Origin: Multivorans sp965116445
GTDB taxonomy: Bacteria > Acidobacteriota > Thermoanaerobaculia > Multivoradales > Multivoraceae
Assembly (NCBI GenBank): GCA_965116445.1
Contig: OZ220688.1
Coordinates: 3,286,001-3,350,000, forward strand
Length of the DNA stretch: 64,000 nt
Reading direction: 5' to 3'
This document shows positions 25,193 to 33,779 of this stretch, one piece after another (position 1 is the stretch's first letter; every line of letters begins with the position of its first letter). A program made the translations under genes and the position numbers. The notes beneath the pieces were generated by a model. That model ran no database searches and was not told the DNA's origin. It saw only the letters and a program-made list of their open reading frames with translations.

Positions 25193-27044
25193 CGGGATCG
25201 CTGCCGTACCGCGGAGATCGGCGCGTCTTCGCCGTCTGGGCCTATGGCTGGCTGCGGCGGGCGCGTGCTGCTGGCTGGCTGCTCCCGCGGTCGCCCAGTC
25301 TTCGGGTGGCGGGTCGGCCACGTATCGGCTGACATTCGAAGGCACCTGGACCCGCACCGCCACGCCGGGGGGCCTGCCGGGCAACGCGCACTTCTCGCCG
25401 CTGATCGGCGCCCTGCACAACGACGACCTGGAAGTCTGGCGTTCTGGCCGGACAGCCAGCGCGGAACTGGAGCAGGTAGCGGAGATTGGCGTCAACAGAA
25501 GGATGCGAGCATTCCTGGAACGCCGGGGCACGCACGTGCTGAAGGTGATCGAGAAGGATCCGGGGAGAGGCGGTACGGCACGGACGACGATCGAGTTCGA
25601 GGCCGACAGGGACCATCCGCTTGTCAGCCTGGTGACGATGATCGCCCCTAGTCCGGACTGGTTCGTGGGAGTCTCCCGGCTGTCGCTCCTCGACGATCGG
25701 CGCGAGTGGTTGACGAACCACGAGGTCAACCTGTTCCCGTACGACGCCGGGACCGAAGAGGGAACCGAGTTCTCTCTGGAGAACGCGGCCACCGTGCCTC
25801 GGGGCACGATCACGAGCATTCGGGGAATGGGCAAGTTCACCGATGCGCCGATGGCGAAGCTGACGTTCGAGCTGCTCGAATCCGACAGCCCTGGTGACCC
25901 GGTTGACCCGAACGTTCGGTTCTTCGGCGATGTCGCGGCGACGCCGGCGGACGACACCGCCGTCACTGTGTCCTGGCGGGGTGAGTGGGCCAGACCGGGG
26001 AAGGGCGTTCTGAGCATCGAGGCGCGCAGCCAGGAAACCGACTGGACCCGGCTCATGGACGCCTACGCCCCGGACGGGCAGGTGCGCATCGACGGTCTGG
26101 AGGCCGGCGCGCCGTACACCTTCCGGCTTCGCAGCCAAGGGGCCGGCGGCCGTTTCGAGTACTCGGAACAGGTCAGCGCGACGACCGGCGCCTTTGGCGA
26201 TGCGTGTCGCACCGGCGAGGAGTTCCTGTGTCTGCGGGGGGGGCGCTTCGAGGTTCAGGTCCACTGGAAGAACAATGATCGAGCGGGCGACTACGGGATC
26301 GGCCGCAGCGTTCCGGTCGACGTCTCCGATGAGTCCGGACTGTTCTGGTTCTTCAATCCGGACAACATCGAGCTCGTGGTCAAGGTCCTCGACGGCCGTC
26401 TGATCGACGACCACCACTGGGTGTTCTACGGCGCGCTCTCCGATGTCGAGTACTGGATCACGGTGCAAGACGTCGTGGCGGGCGTCAGGCGCACCTACCA
26501 CAACATGCAGGGCCGGATCTGCGGTCAGAACGACACGAAGGCGTTCCCTGAGAGTGGCGTTTCCGCTGTTGCGGCCACGGCTGCGGACGGCGCTTCCATG
26601 GGTCCCACGGGCGTGGATCTGCTTCGGATCGAGGCACTTCCCTTCGGACCGACCGGGGTCGTCCTGCCGGTCGAACGCGATGGCCACTGTGAACCGGGAC
26701 CTGAGCGTCTGTGCGTCCTGGACAACCGCTTCTCGCTCGAGGTCCGGTTCATCGACCCCAACGAGTCGGATCCGGGTGTTGATCCGGAGAAGGCAGCGAC
26801 GGTCGTCGACTCGTTGACGACGGCGGAGACGGGCTTCTTCTGGTTCTTCACCCCGTCGAACATCGAGTTGGCGGCGAAAGTGCTCGACGGCCGGGCGATC
26901 AACGGCCGCTTCTGGCTGCTCTACGGTGGGGTCTCGGATGTCGAGTACACGCTGACGGTCACCGATACCGTGACCGGCCTCAGCGAGCCCTACAGGAACG
27001 AGCCGGGAAGTATCTGCGGAATGGTCGACACGGAGACCTTCTAG
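25182..27044 (+). CDS. Secreted spondin-domain / Fn3 protein with two FWFF-type C-terminal domains
   Basis: 620 residues from the ATG at 25182; an earlier ATG at 25134 overlaps the preceding gene more deeply. A leader (LGLWLAAAGACCWLAAPAVAQ) precedes a spondin N-type domain (about 45-245: YRLTFEGTWT, HFSPLIGALHN, E...L). A fibronectin type III-like domain follows (about 260-335: RIDGLEAGAPYTFRLRS). Two copies of a ~95-residue domain follow, around residues 345-450 and 500-620, with the core SGLFWFFNPDNIELVVKVLDG or TGFFWFFTPSNIELAAKVLDG and an end motif ICGxxDTxxF. A related copy ends the M14 peptidase at 33780. It is probably a cell-surface or secreted adhesin-like protein. Confidence 0.75.
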   Translation: MAANGIAAVPRRSARLRRLGLWLAAAGACCWLAAPAVAQSSGGGSATYRLTFEGTWTRTATPGGLPGNAHFSPLIGALHNDDLEVWRSGRTASAELEQVAEIGVNRRMRAFLERRGTHVLKVIEKDPGRGGTARTTIEFEADRDHPLVSLVTMIAPSPDWFVGVSRLSLLDDRREWLTNHEVNLFPYDAGTEEGTEFSLENAATVPRGTITSIRGMGKFTDAPMAKLTFELLESDSPGDPVDPNVRFFGDVAATPADDTAVTVSWRGEWARPGKGVLSIEARSQETDWTRLMDAYAPDGQVRIDGLEAGAPYTFRLRSQGAGGRFEYSEQVSATTGAFGDACRTGEEFLCLRGGRFEVQVHWKNNDRAGDYGIGRSVPVDVSDESGLFWFFNPDNIELVVKVLDGRLIDDHHWVFYGALSDVEYWITVQDVVAGVRRTYHNMQGRICGQNDTKAFPESGVSAVAATAADGASMGPTGVDLLRIEALPFGPTGVVLPVERDGHCEPGPERLCVLDNRFSLEVRFIDPNESDPGVDPEKAATVVDSLTTAETGFFWFFTPSNIELAAKVLDGRAINGRFWLLYGGVSDVEYTLTVTDTVTGLSEPYRNEPGSICGMVDTETF

Positions 27045-27075
27045 AGTTCGTTCGGCAGAAGTGTGACTGGCGCGC

Positions 27076-28284
27076 TTAGACCGAAGCCGCGGAGTTCTCC
27101 CCCTGGGCTACGATCCGCCTCAGGTCCGCTTCCCGGTCGAGCAACGATTCCAGGAGTGCAAACTGCACGCGACAGCGCTCGAGGTTCTGTTCCGGGCGCT
27201 CGACGCGGAAGTAGACGTCTCCTTCCAGGTAATCCGTGAGGAACCGTACTGCCTGCTCGAGAGTCAGTACCAGGGCGCCGTCGACGAGGCTTTGGCGCTC
27301 GTTGGGGGTCAGGAAACGGGCTCCGTCGAGATAGCCGGAGGCCAGGGCGCCGAACAGTTCCAGGTCGACCTCGACGGTTTCTGGATCGCGGGCATCTTCG
27401 TCGGTCCGATGGGCCATGGACCGCGCCATGTCGCCGAAATCGAAGGCGGCCAGACCGGGCATCGCGGTATCCAGGTCGACGACGCAGAGCGCTTCGCCGT
27501 TCTGCCGGTCGAAGAGGACGTTGCTGATCTTGCAGTCGTTGTGAACGGTGCGCCGGGGTAGCCCTCGTGCTGCGGCTCCCATCAGTCGGTCGGCCAGACC
27601 TCGATGCGTGGCGGCGGCCTGGACTTCGGCTTGGGCCTGCTTGCCGCGGACCGCGCCGGCCGCCTTGGCGGCCAACGCATGGTCCAGAGCCTCGAAGCGG
27701 CCGACGGTGTCGTGGAAGCGGGGAATCGTCTCGAACAGGGGCGGTGGGGGAAGGTCGAAGAGCACGCCCTGGAAGTGTCCGAACGCTTGCGCCGCCCGAA
27801 AGACCTGATCGGCTGACGAGGCGGTGATTCGGGTTGTGACGTCCTCGATCAGTTCGTACATCCGCCACCAGCCGTCGGCGTCGTTGCCGTCCCTTTTCCT
27901 GCCGCTTCCTGCGGAAGCGCTTTCTCCCCTGCCGCTTCCTGCGGAAGCGCTTTCTCCCCTGCCGCTCCTGATCTCGATCCAGGAGCGACCGGTCTCGGCC
28001 GGAATCAGGGTCAGCCGGCGCCTCCGGTTTCCGGGACCGAGCCTCTCGGCGAGGTGTCGGGTGATCCGCTCGACGTTCTCCATCAGCCGTCGCGGATCGG
28101 CGAAGACGCGTTCGTTGATCCGTTGCAGCAGTCCCCGCCGCCCGTCGCGGCTCGTGATGACGTAGGAGTCGTTGATGTGGCCACTCTTCAGCTCAACGGC
28201 GGCGGTCGGCTCGCCGTCGAGCTGGAAGCGGGCGGCGGTTTGCAGGACGCTCTCCTGTTCAGGCGGTCGTCGCTTCGCCGTCAT
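27076..28284 (-). CDS. APH-fold phosphotransferase (small-molecule kinase)
   Basis: 402 residues. A protein-kinase-like APH fold is shown by GHINDSYVI (glycine-rich strand), a Lys/Arg-rich LLQRIN segment, the catalytic loop TVHNDCKISNVLFD near residue 250, and the metal motif VVDLDTAMPG. GHINDSY and the N-terminal arrangement resemble N-acetylhexosamine 1-kinase-like and other sugar kinases more than antibiotic kinases. The substrate is unknown. Between the N- and C-lobes is a tandem 10-residue repeat (GRGESASAGS twice), encoded by a 30-bp duplication. It is divergently transcribed from the SPFH operon. Confidence 0.82.
   Translation of the reverse strand: MTAKRRPPEQESVLQTAARFQLDGEPTAAVELKSGHINDSYVITSRDGRRGLLQRINERVFADPRRLMENVERITRHLAERLGPGNRRRRLTLIPAETGRSWIEIRSGRGESASAGSGRGESASAGSGRKRDGNDADGWWRMYELIEDVTTRITASSADQVFRAAQAFGHFQGVLFDLPPPPLFETIPRFHDTVGRFEALDHALAAKAAGAVRGKQAQAEVQAAATHRGLADRLMGAAARGLPRRTVHNDCKISNVLFDRQNGEALCVVDLDTAMPGLAAFDFGDMARSMAHRTDEDARDPETVEVDLELFGALASGYLDGARFLTPNERQSLVDGALVLTLEQAVRFLTDYLEGDVYFRVERPEQNLERCRVQFALLESLLDREADLRRIVAQGENSAASV
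27901..27960. repeat. Two exact 30-bp tandem repeats inside the phosphotransferase gene
   Basis: Bases 27901-27930 and 27931-27960 are identical, and partial copies flank them on both sides. Each unit contains a hairpin, CGCTTCC-TGC-GGAAGCG. As 30 is a multiple of three, the reading frame is kept and the protein gains a repeated Gly/Ser/Ala/Glu linker. The pattern looks like slippage-driven, possibly variable, expansion in a flexible loop. Confidence 0.9.
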
Positions 28285-28318
28285 GGAGGAGCGTGTGGAG
28301 AGCGAGAGCTTGCATGGA

Positions 28319-28346
28319 GATATTGTGATGCTATCATCGTCATATC
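28319..28346. promoter_or_regulatory. 28-bp dyad in the phosphotransferase/SPFH divergent promoter region
   Basis: The element is GATAT-3-GATG-4-CATC-3-ATATC, with two nested inverted pairs sharing one centre. It sits in the only AT-rich stretch of the 119-bp divergent interval, 57 bp before the SPFH start. The SPFH gene is followed by a ribbon-helix-helix protein, a class that binds symmetric operators, so autoregulation is a natural inference. Confidence 0.5.
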
Positions 28347-28403
28347 AAACGTCCTCGCGGCCGGTCGGGGCCGTGTCCGTCGAGACCATAGGAGTCATCA
28401 TTC

Positions 28404-29291
28404 ATGGAGAACAAGATGGTAGAGCACCGGGAAGAGCGTCTCGCGGTCAGGTCGGGCCTGGGCATGCTGTGCCTGCTCGTCCTTCTCATCCTGCTCGCGA
28501 CTGCCGGGACCGCCGTCTTCGGGATCTGGCAGGTCATCCCCGTCGTGATCTTCTGCGCGGTTTGCATTCCCGTTCTACTCCTCCTCATGTTCGGCCTGTT
28601 CATGGTCCACCCGAACGAAGCAAAGGTGCTGCAGCTCTTCGGCGCCTACCGGGGAAGTGTCTACGACACCGGCTTGCGGTGGGCGAACCCGTTCCTGACC
28701 AAGCGCCGCGTGTCCGTGCGGACCAGGAACTTCGAAACCGGAAAGCTCAAGGTCAACGACAACGCCGGCAACCCGATCGAGATCGGAGCCGTCGTCGTGT
28801 GGCGCGTGGTGGACAGCGCCGAGGCTCTTTTCAATGTCGACGACTACGAAGACTACGTTCAGGTGCAGAGCGAGGCGGCGCTGCGGAACATGGCCACCGG
28901 CTATCCGTACGACGCACACGAGGAGGGGGAGATCTCCCTCTCGCACCATACGGCCGAGATCTCGGAACGGCTGCGCGGCGAGGTGCAGGAGCGGCTGGCC
29001 GCCGCCGGGGTGGACGTGATCGAAGCGCGGATCAGCCATCTCGCCTACGCGGCCGAGATTGCCGCGGCCATGCTGCAGCGCCAGCAGGCGGCCGCCGTGG
29101 TTGCCGCGCGGGCCCAGATCGTCGACGGCGCGGTCGGGATGGTGGAGCAGGCGCTCAAGATGCTGAGCGAGAAGGACGTCGTCCATCTCGACGACGAACG
29201 CAAGGCGGCGATGGTCAGCAACCTGTTGGCCGTCCTCTGCAGCGATCGGCATACGCAGCCGGTCGTGAACACCGGCACGCTCTATCCGTAA
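28404..29291 (+). CDS. SPFH/band-7 domain membrane protein
   Basis: 295 residues with an AGGAG Shine-Dalgarno. Two membrane helices (about 20-40 and 44-70) are followed by an SPFH domain: VHPNEAKVLQLFGAYRGSVYDTGLRWANPF, NPIEIGAVVVWRVVDSAEALFNVDDYEDYV. A helical, Ala-rich region then predicts oligomerisation (EIAAAMLQRQQAAAVVAARAQIVDGAV). SPFH proteins form membrane scaffolds or microdomains. The gene is followed 12 bp later by a ribbon-helix-helix gene, a recurring pair in GC-rich bacteria. Confidence 0.9.
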   Translation: MENKMVEHREERLAVRSGLGMLCLLVLLILLATAGTAVFGIWQVIPVVIFCAVCIPVLLLLMFGLFMVHPNEAKVLQLFGAYRGSVYDTGLRWANPFLTKRRVSVRTRNFETGKLKVNDNAGNPIEIGAVVVWRVVDSAEALFNVDDYEDYVQVQSEAALRNMATGYPYDAHEEGEISLSHHTAEISERLRGEVQERLAAAGVDVIEARISHLAYAAEIAAAMLQRQQAAAVVAARAQIVDGAVGMVEQALKMLSEKDVVHLDDERKAAMVSNLLAVLCSDRHTQPVVNTGTLYP

Positions 29292-29303
29292 GCAAGGGGG
29301 TGA

Positions 29304-29531
29304 TTGGTGGCGGCCCGGCGCAAGGCGTTCCTGCTACGGCTCGACGCACGCGTCTACGAGGAGCTCCGGCGCCTCGCGGCGTCGGAACTGCGGAGTGTGA
29401 ACGGGCAGATCGAGTACATGATCCGTCAGGTCCTTCAGGAAAGGGGAAGAAGTGCTGGCGCTTCCGATGTTGGTGAGGGTACACACGCAGCCCCTGAAGG
29501 AGAACGGAGCGAAACACCGGAGGGTGGCTGA
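29304..29531 (+). CDS. Arc-type ribbon-helix-helix DNA-binding protein
   Basis: 75 residues from TTG at 29304 (GTG at 29307 is equally possible). The first ~50 residues, RRKAFLLRLDARVYEELRRL and VNGQIEYMIRQVL, match an Arc/MetJ-type RHH fold: a beta strand followed by two helices, with SVNGQIE at the helix turn. A disordered Gly/Glu/Pro-rich tail follows. It is co-transcribed with the SPFH gene. The dyad at 28319-28346 is its most plausible binding site. A TA role is not supported, as no toxin is adjacent. Confidence 0.8.
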   Translation: MVAARRKAFLLRLDARVYEELRRLAASELRSVNGQIEYMIRQVLQERGRSAGASDVGEGTHAAPEGERSETPEGG

Positions 29532-29580
29532 TCGTCTTCGTACTGGTACACTTGCGCGTCGTCGGCCGTGAGATGATCCG

Positions 29581-29616
29581 CAACCCCGCTGAGAGGCGCC
29601 TCCAGCGGAGGGGTTG
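29581..29616. terminator. Nested hairpin between the RHH gene and rpoD
   Basis: CAACC...GGTTG and CCGCTG...CAGCGG arms enclose the palindrome GAGGCGCCTC. It sits 50 bp after the RHH stop and 70 bp before rpoD. It is either a terminator of the SPFH operon without a T-run or part of the rpoD leader. Confidence 0.5.
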
Positions 29617-29686
29617 ATCTGTAGGCTGAAGGCCCGCCGAGAGAACACACGCCCCGCGGCCGAATCGAACTTCCGGAGAACGAAGC

Positions 29687-31411
<1,725 letters not shown>

Positions 31412-31443
31412 TTCCGTTCGACCGGCTCGACCCAGACTGAACA

Positions 31444-32148
31444 GTGCGGGTACGCACCGGCACCAGCGGGTTCTCCTACCCGGCGTGGACGGGACCCTTC
31501 TACCCGTCCGGGACGAAGCGGCCGGACATGCTCGCCTTCTATGCTTCCCGACTCGGTGCGGTGGAGATCAACAACACGTTCTACCGCATGCCGAAGACGG
31601 ATCTGCTGGAGCGTTGGCGTGGCGTGGTGCCCGACGGCTTTCGTTTCGCGCTGAAGGCGTCGCGCCGGATCACCCATCAGCAACGCCTGCGGGACGCCGG
31701 GGATTCGGTCGACTACCTGTTTCGCACCGCGGGGGTGCTCGGCGAGCGTCTTGGCCCCTTCCTCTTCCAGTTGCCGCCGTACCTTAGACGCGATGTCGAT
31801 CGGCTGTCGAGCTTCCTGGAGGTCCTTCCCGACGGGATGCGCGCCGCGTTCGAGTTCCGCCATGCGAGTTGGTTCGAGGACGATGTGTTCGCATTGCTCG
31901 AGGGCGCCGGCGCCGCGTTGTGCATTGCCGATGCCGGTGGCGACCACGACGCCCCGGTCGTGTCCACCGCTGATTTCGGCTATCTGCGGCTTCGCCGCGA
32001 GGACTACGACGAGGCCGCGCTTCGCTCCTGGGCCGACCGGATTCGCCTGCAACCCTGGCGCGAGGCTTACGTTTTCTTCAAGCACGAAGACGAAGGGGCG
32101 GGGCCGCGCATGGCGGCGCAGTTCGAGACCCTGCTCACGGAATCCTGA
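31444..32148 (+). CDS. DUF72 (YecE-like) protein
   Basis: 234 residues from GTG. The motif set is VRTGTSGFSYPAW.GPFYP, FYASRLGAVEINNTFYR, ALKASRRITH, LGPFLFQLPP, AFEFRHASWF and YVFFKHEDEG. DUF72 proteins adopt a TIM-barrel-like fold of unknown activity. The gene lies 32 bp after rpoD and may be read through from it. Length and termini appear complete. Confidence 0.9.
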   Translation: MRVRTGTSGFSYPAWTGPFYPSGTKRPDMLAFYASRLGAVEINNTFYRMPKTDLLERWRGVVPDGFRFALKASRRITHQQRLRDAGDSVDYLFRTAGVLGERLGPFLFQLPPYLRRDVDRLSSFLEVLPDGMRAAFEFRHASWFEDDVFALLEGAGAALCIADAGGDHDAPVVSTADFGYLRLRREDYDEAALRSWADRIRLQPWREAYVFFKHEDEGAGPRMAAQFETLLTES

Positions 32149-32164
32149 ACCACTGCACGCGAAC

Positions 32165-32276
32165 CCCAAGCCACGGCGTGCGCGTCCGAGCCACAACGCC
32201 CGGAACCGAACGGCGACGAGCCCAAGCCACGGCGGGCGAGTCCGAGCCACAACGCCCGGAACCGAACGGCGACGAG
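32165..32276. repeat. Two 56-bp tandem repeats plus a partial third
   Basis: Unit 32165-32220 is repeated at 32221-32276 with two substitutions. A third copy begins at 32277 (CCCAAGCCA) and runs straight into the MATE start codon. It is non-coding and 56 is not a multiple of three. It occupies essentially the whole DUF72-MATE spacer, including the expected ribosome-binding region. Confidence 0.9.
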
Positions 32277-32284
32277 CCCAAGCC

Positions 32285-33706
32285 ATGAACATCGACATCT
32301 CCTATCGGCGGATCCTGGCGCTGACCGGGCCGGTCGTCATCACCCAGATGACCCATACGGCGATGGGGTTGATCGATGCGATGATGGTCGGCCGTCTGGG
32401 GGTCGTCGCCCTGGCCGGGGTCGGCCTGGGCGCGATCATCTCCTGGTGGCTGCTCGGCTTCTTCGTCGGCCTTCTCCAGGGCGTGAACACGTTCGTCGCC
32501 CAGTTCTTCGGCGCCGGCAAGAAGGATCGGGTCGGCGTCGCCTTCTGGCAGGGTCTCTACCTGGCCGCTGGCGCGGGCGTGGTCGTCCTGCTCGTCGCGC
32601 CGCTTTCCGGCTGGGCCTTCCGCGTGATGGGGGCGTCGGCGGAAGTCCAGGCGATCGCCACGGAATACACCGAGGTGCGGCTGGGCGCCGCGGTCGGGCT
32701 GATGATCTTCCTCGTCGCGGAGAACTACTACCGAGGACTTGGACGCACCGACATCCCCATGTTCGCGGGGCTGATTCAGTTGGCCCTGAACTGCGGTCTG
32801 AACTACCTGCTGATCTTCGGCGTCTGGGGGTTCCCGGAGCTAGGTGCCGCGGGCACCGCGGTGGGTACGGTCATCGCCCAGTTTCTTGTCGCGCTGGGCC
32901 TGCTGGCCGGAGTGCTCGCGACGAAGATTGGGCGCGACTACGGTGCGACCCGCCCTCGGCCGCCGGAGGCGGCCCTGCTCGGCTCGATGCTCCGCGTCAG
33001 CCTGCCGATAGGCGTCCAGGTGTTCATGGAGATGGGCGGGATCAGTGTCTTCACGGCCCTCGTGGCGAACCTGGGCGACGCGGAGATGGCGGCGACGAAC
33101 GCCGTGATTCACGCCTGGTCCGTCTCCTTCATGCTTGCTGTCGCGCTGGCTGTCGGCTGCACGACGCTGGTCGGACAGTGCCTGGGCGCCAGACAGCTCG
33201 ACGACGTACGCGTCGTGGTGGGTCGCGTGATGTGGTTGGGCTACGGGGCGATGGCGATCATGGCGGTCGTCTACGTCGGGTTCCCCGGTTGGCTCATGCA
33301 GCTGTTCGCGCGGGAGGCCGGCGATCTCGCCGCGCTCTTGCCGTACGCACGGCCGCTGTTTCTCATCGCCACCCTGTGCCTGATCTTCGAGCTGCCGTTC
33401 AACATCTACTCCGGCGCTCTTCGGGGCGCTGGCGACACGACCTACCCGATGGTGGTCAACATCGGCGTGGCCTGGCTCGTCTTCGTGCCGCTCGTGTTCT
33501 TCGCCACGCGGAACTGGGGCCTGGTTGGCGCCTGGAGTTGCTTCATCGTCCATGTCGCGCTGCTCGCAGGCCTGCTCGCTGTCCGGGTGCGCGGCCGGAA
33601 ATGGATTGAACGCGGCGCCTCTCTGCTCGATGCGGAGCGGGCGGGCAGCGGCGCAACGGCGAGCGTGTCCGAGATGGACGACCTCCGATCCTCGCCAGCT
33701 CTCTGA
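32285..33706 (+). CDS. MATE family multidrug efflux transporter
   Basis: 473 residues from the ATG at 32285. The frame is open further upstream, but that stretch is the shadow of the DUF72 gene and the repeats. Twelve membrane helices are predicted. MATE features are PVVITQMTHTAMGLIDAMMVGRLG, the pseudo-repeat in the second half (PIGVQVFMEMGGISVFTALVANLGD), and GALRGAGDTTYPMVVNIGVAW. It exports cationic compounds or toxic metabolites using Na+ or H+. No clear Shine-Dalgarno is present because tandem repeats abut the start. Confidence 0.92.
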   Translation: MNIDISYRRILALTGPVVITQMTHTAMGLIDAMMVGRLGVVALAGVGLGAIISWWLLGFFVGLLQGVNTFVAQFFGAGKKDRVGVAFWQGLYLAAGAGVVVLLVAPLSGWAFRVMGASAEVQAIATEYTEVRLGAAVGLMIFLVAENYYRGLGRTDIPMFAGLIQLALNCGLNYLLIFGVWGFPELGAAGTAVGTVIAQFLVALGLLAGVLATKIGRDYGATRPRPPEAALLGSMLRVSLPIGVQVFMEMGGISVFTALVANLGDAEMAATNAVIHAWSVSFMLAVALAVGCTTLVGQCLGARQLDDVRVVVGRVMWLGYGAMAIMAVVYVGFPGWLMQLFAREAGDLAALLPYARPLFLIATLCLIFELPFNIYSGALRGAGDTTYPMVVNIGVAWLVFVPLVFFATRNWGLVGAWSCFIVHVALLAGLLAVRVRGRKWIERGASLLDAERAGSGATASVSEMDDLRSSPAL

Positions 33707-33779
33707 GCCGCGCGACGCTGCAGCGCACCAGGAACTTGCGCGGCAGAGACCTTGTGCGCAGGCTTGCGGGCCTGCCGCG

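Noticed and set aside
27901..27960. CRISPR-like array
   Set aside because: Units are directly adjacent without spacers and are in frame with the phosphotransferase; it is a tandem duplication.
29304..29531. Toxin-antitoxin antitoxin
   Set aside because: The RHH gene follows an SPFH gene and no toxin-like partner is adjacent; a regulator of the SPFH operon fits better.
32165..32276. CRISPR or attachment-site repeats
   Set aside because: Head-to-tail 56-bp units with no spacers and no integrase nearby.
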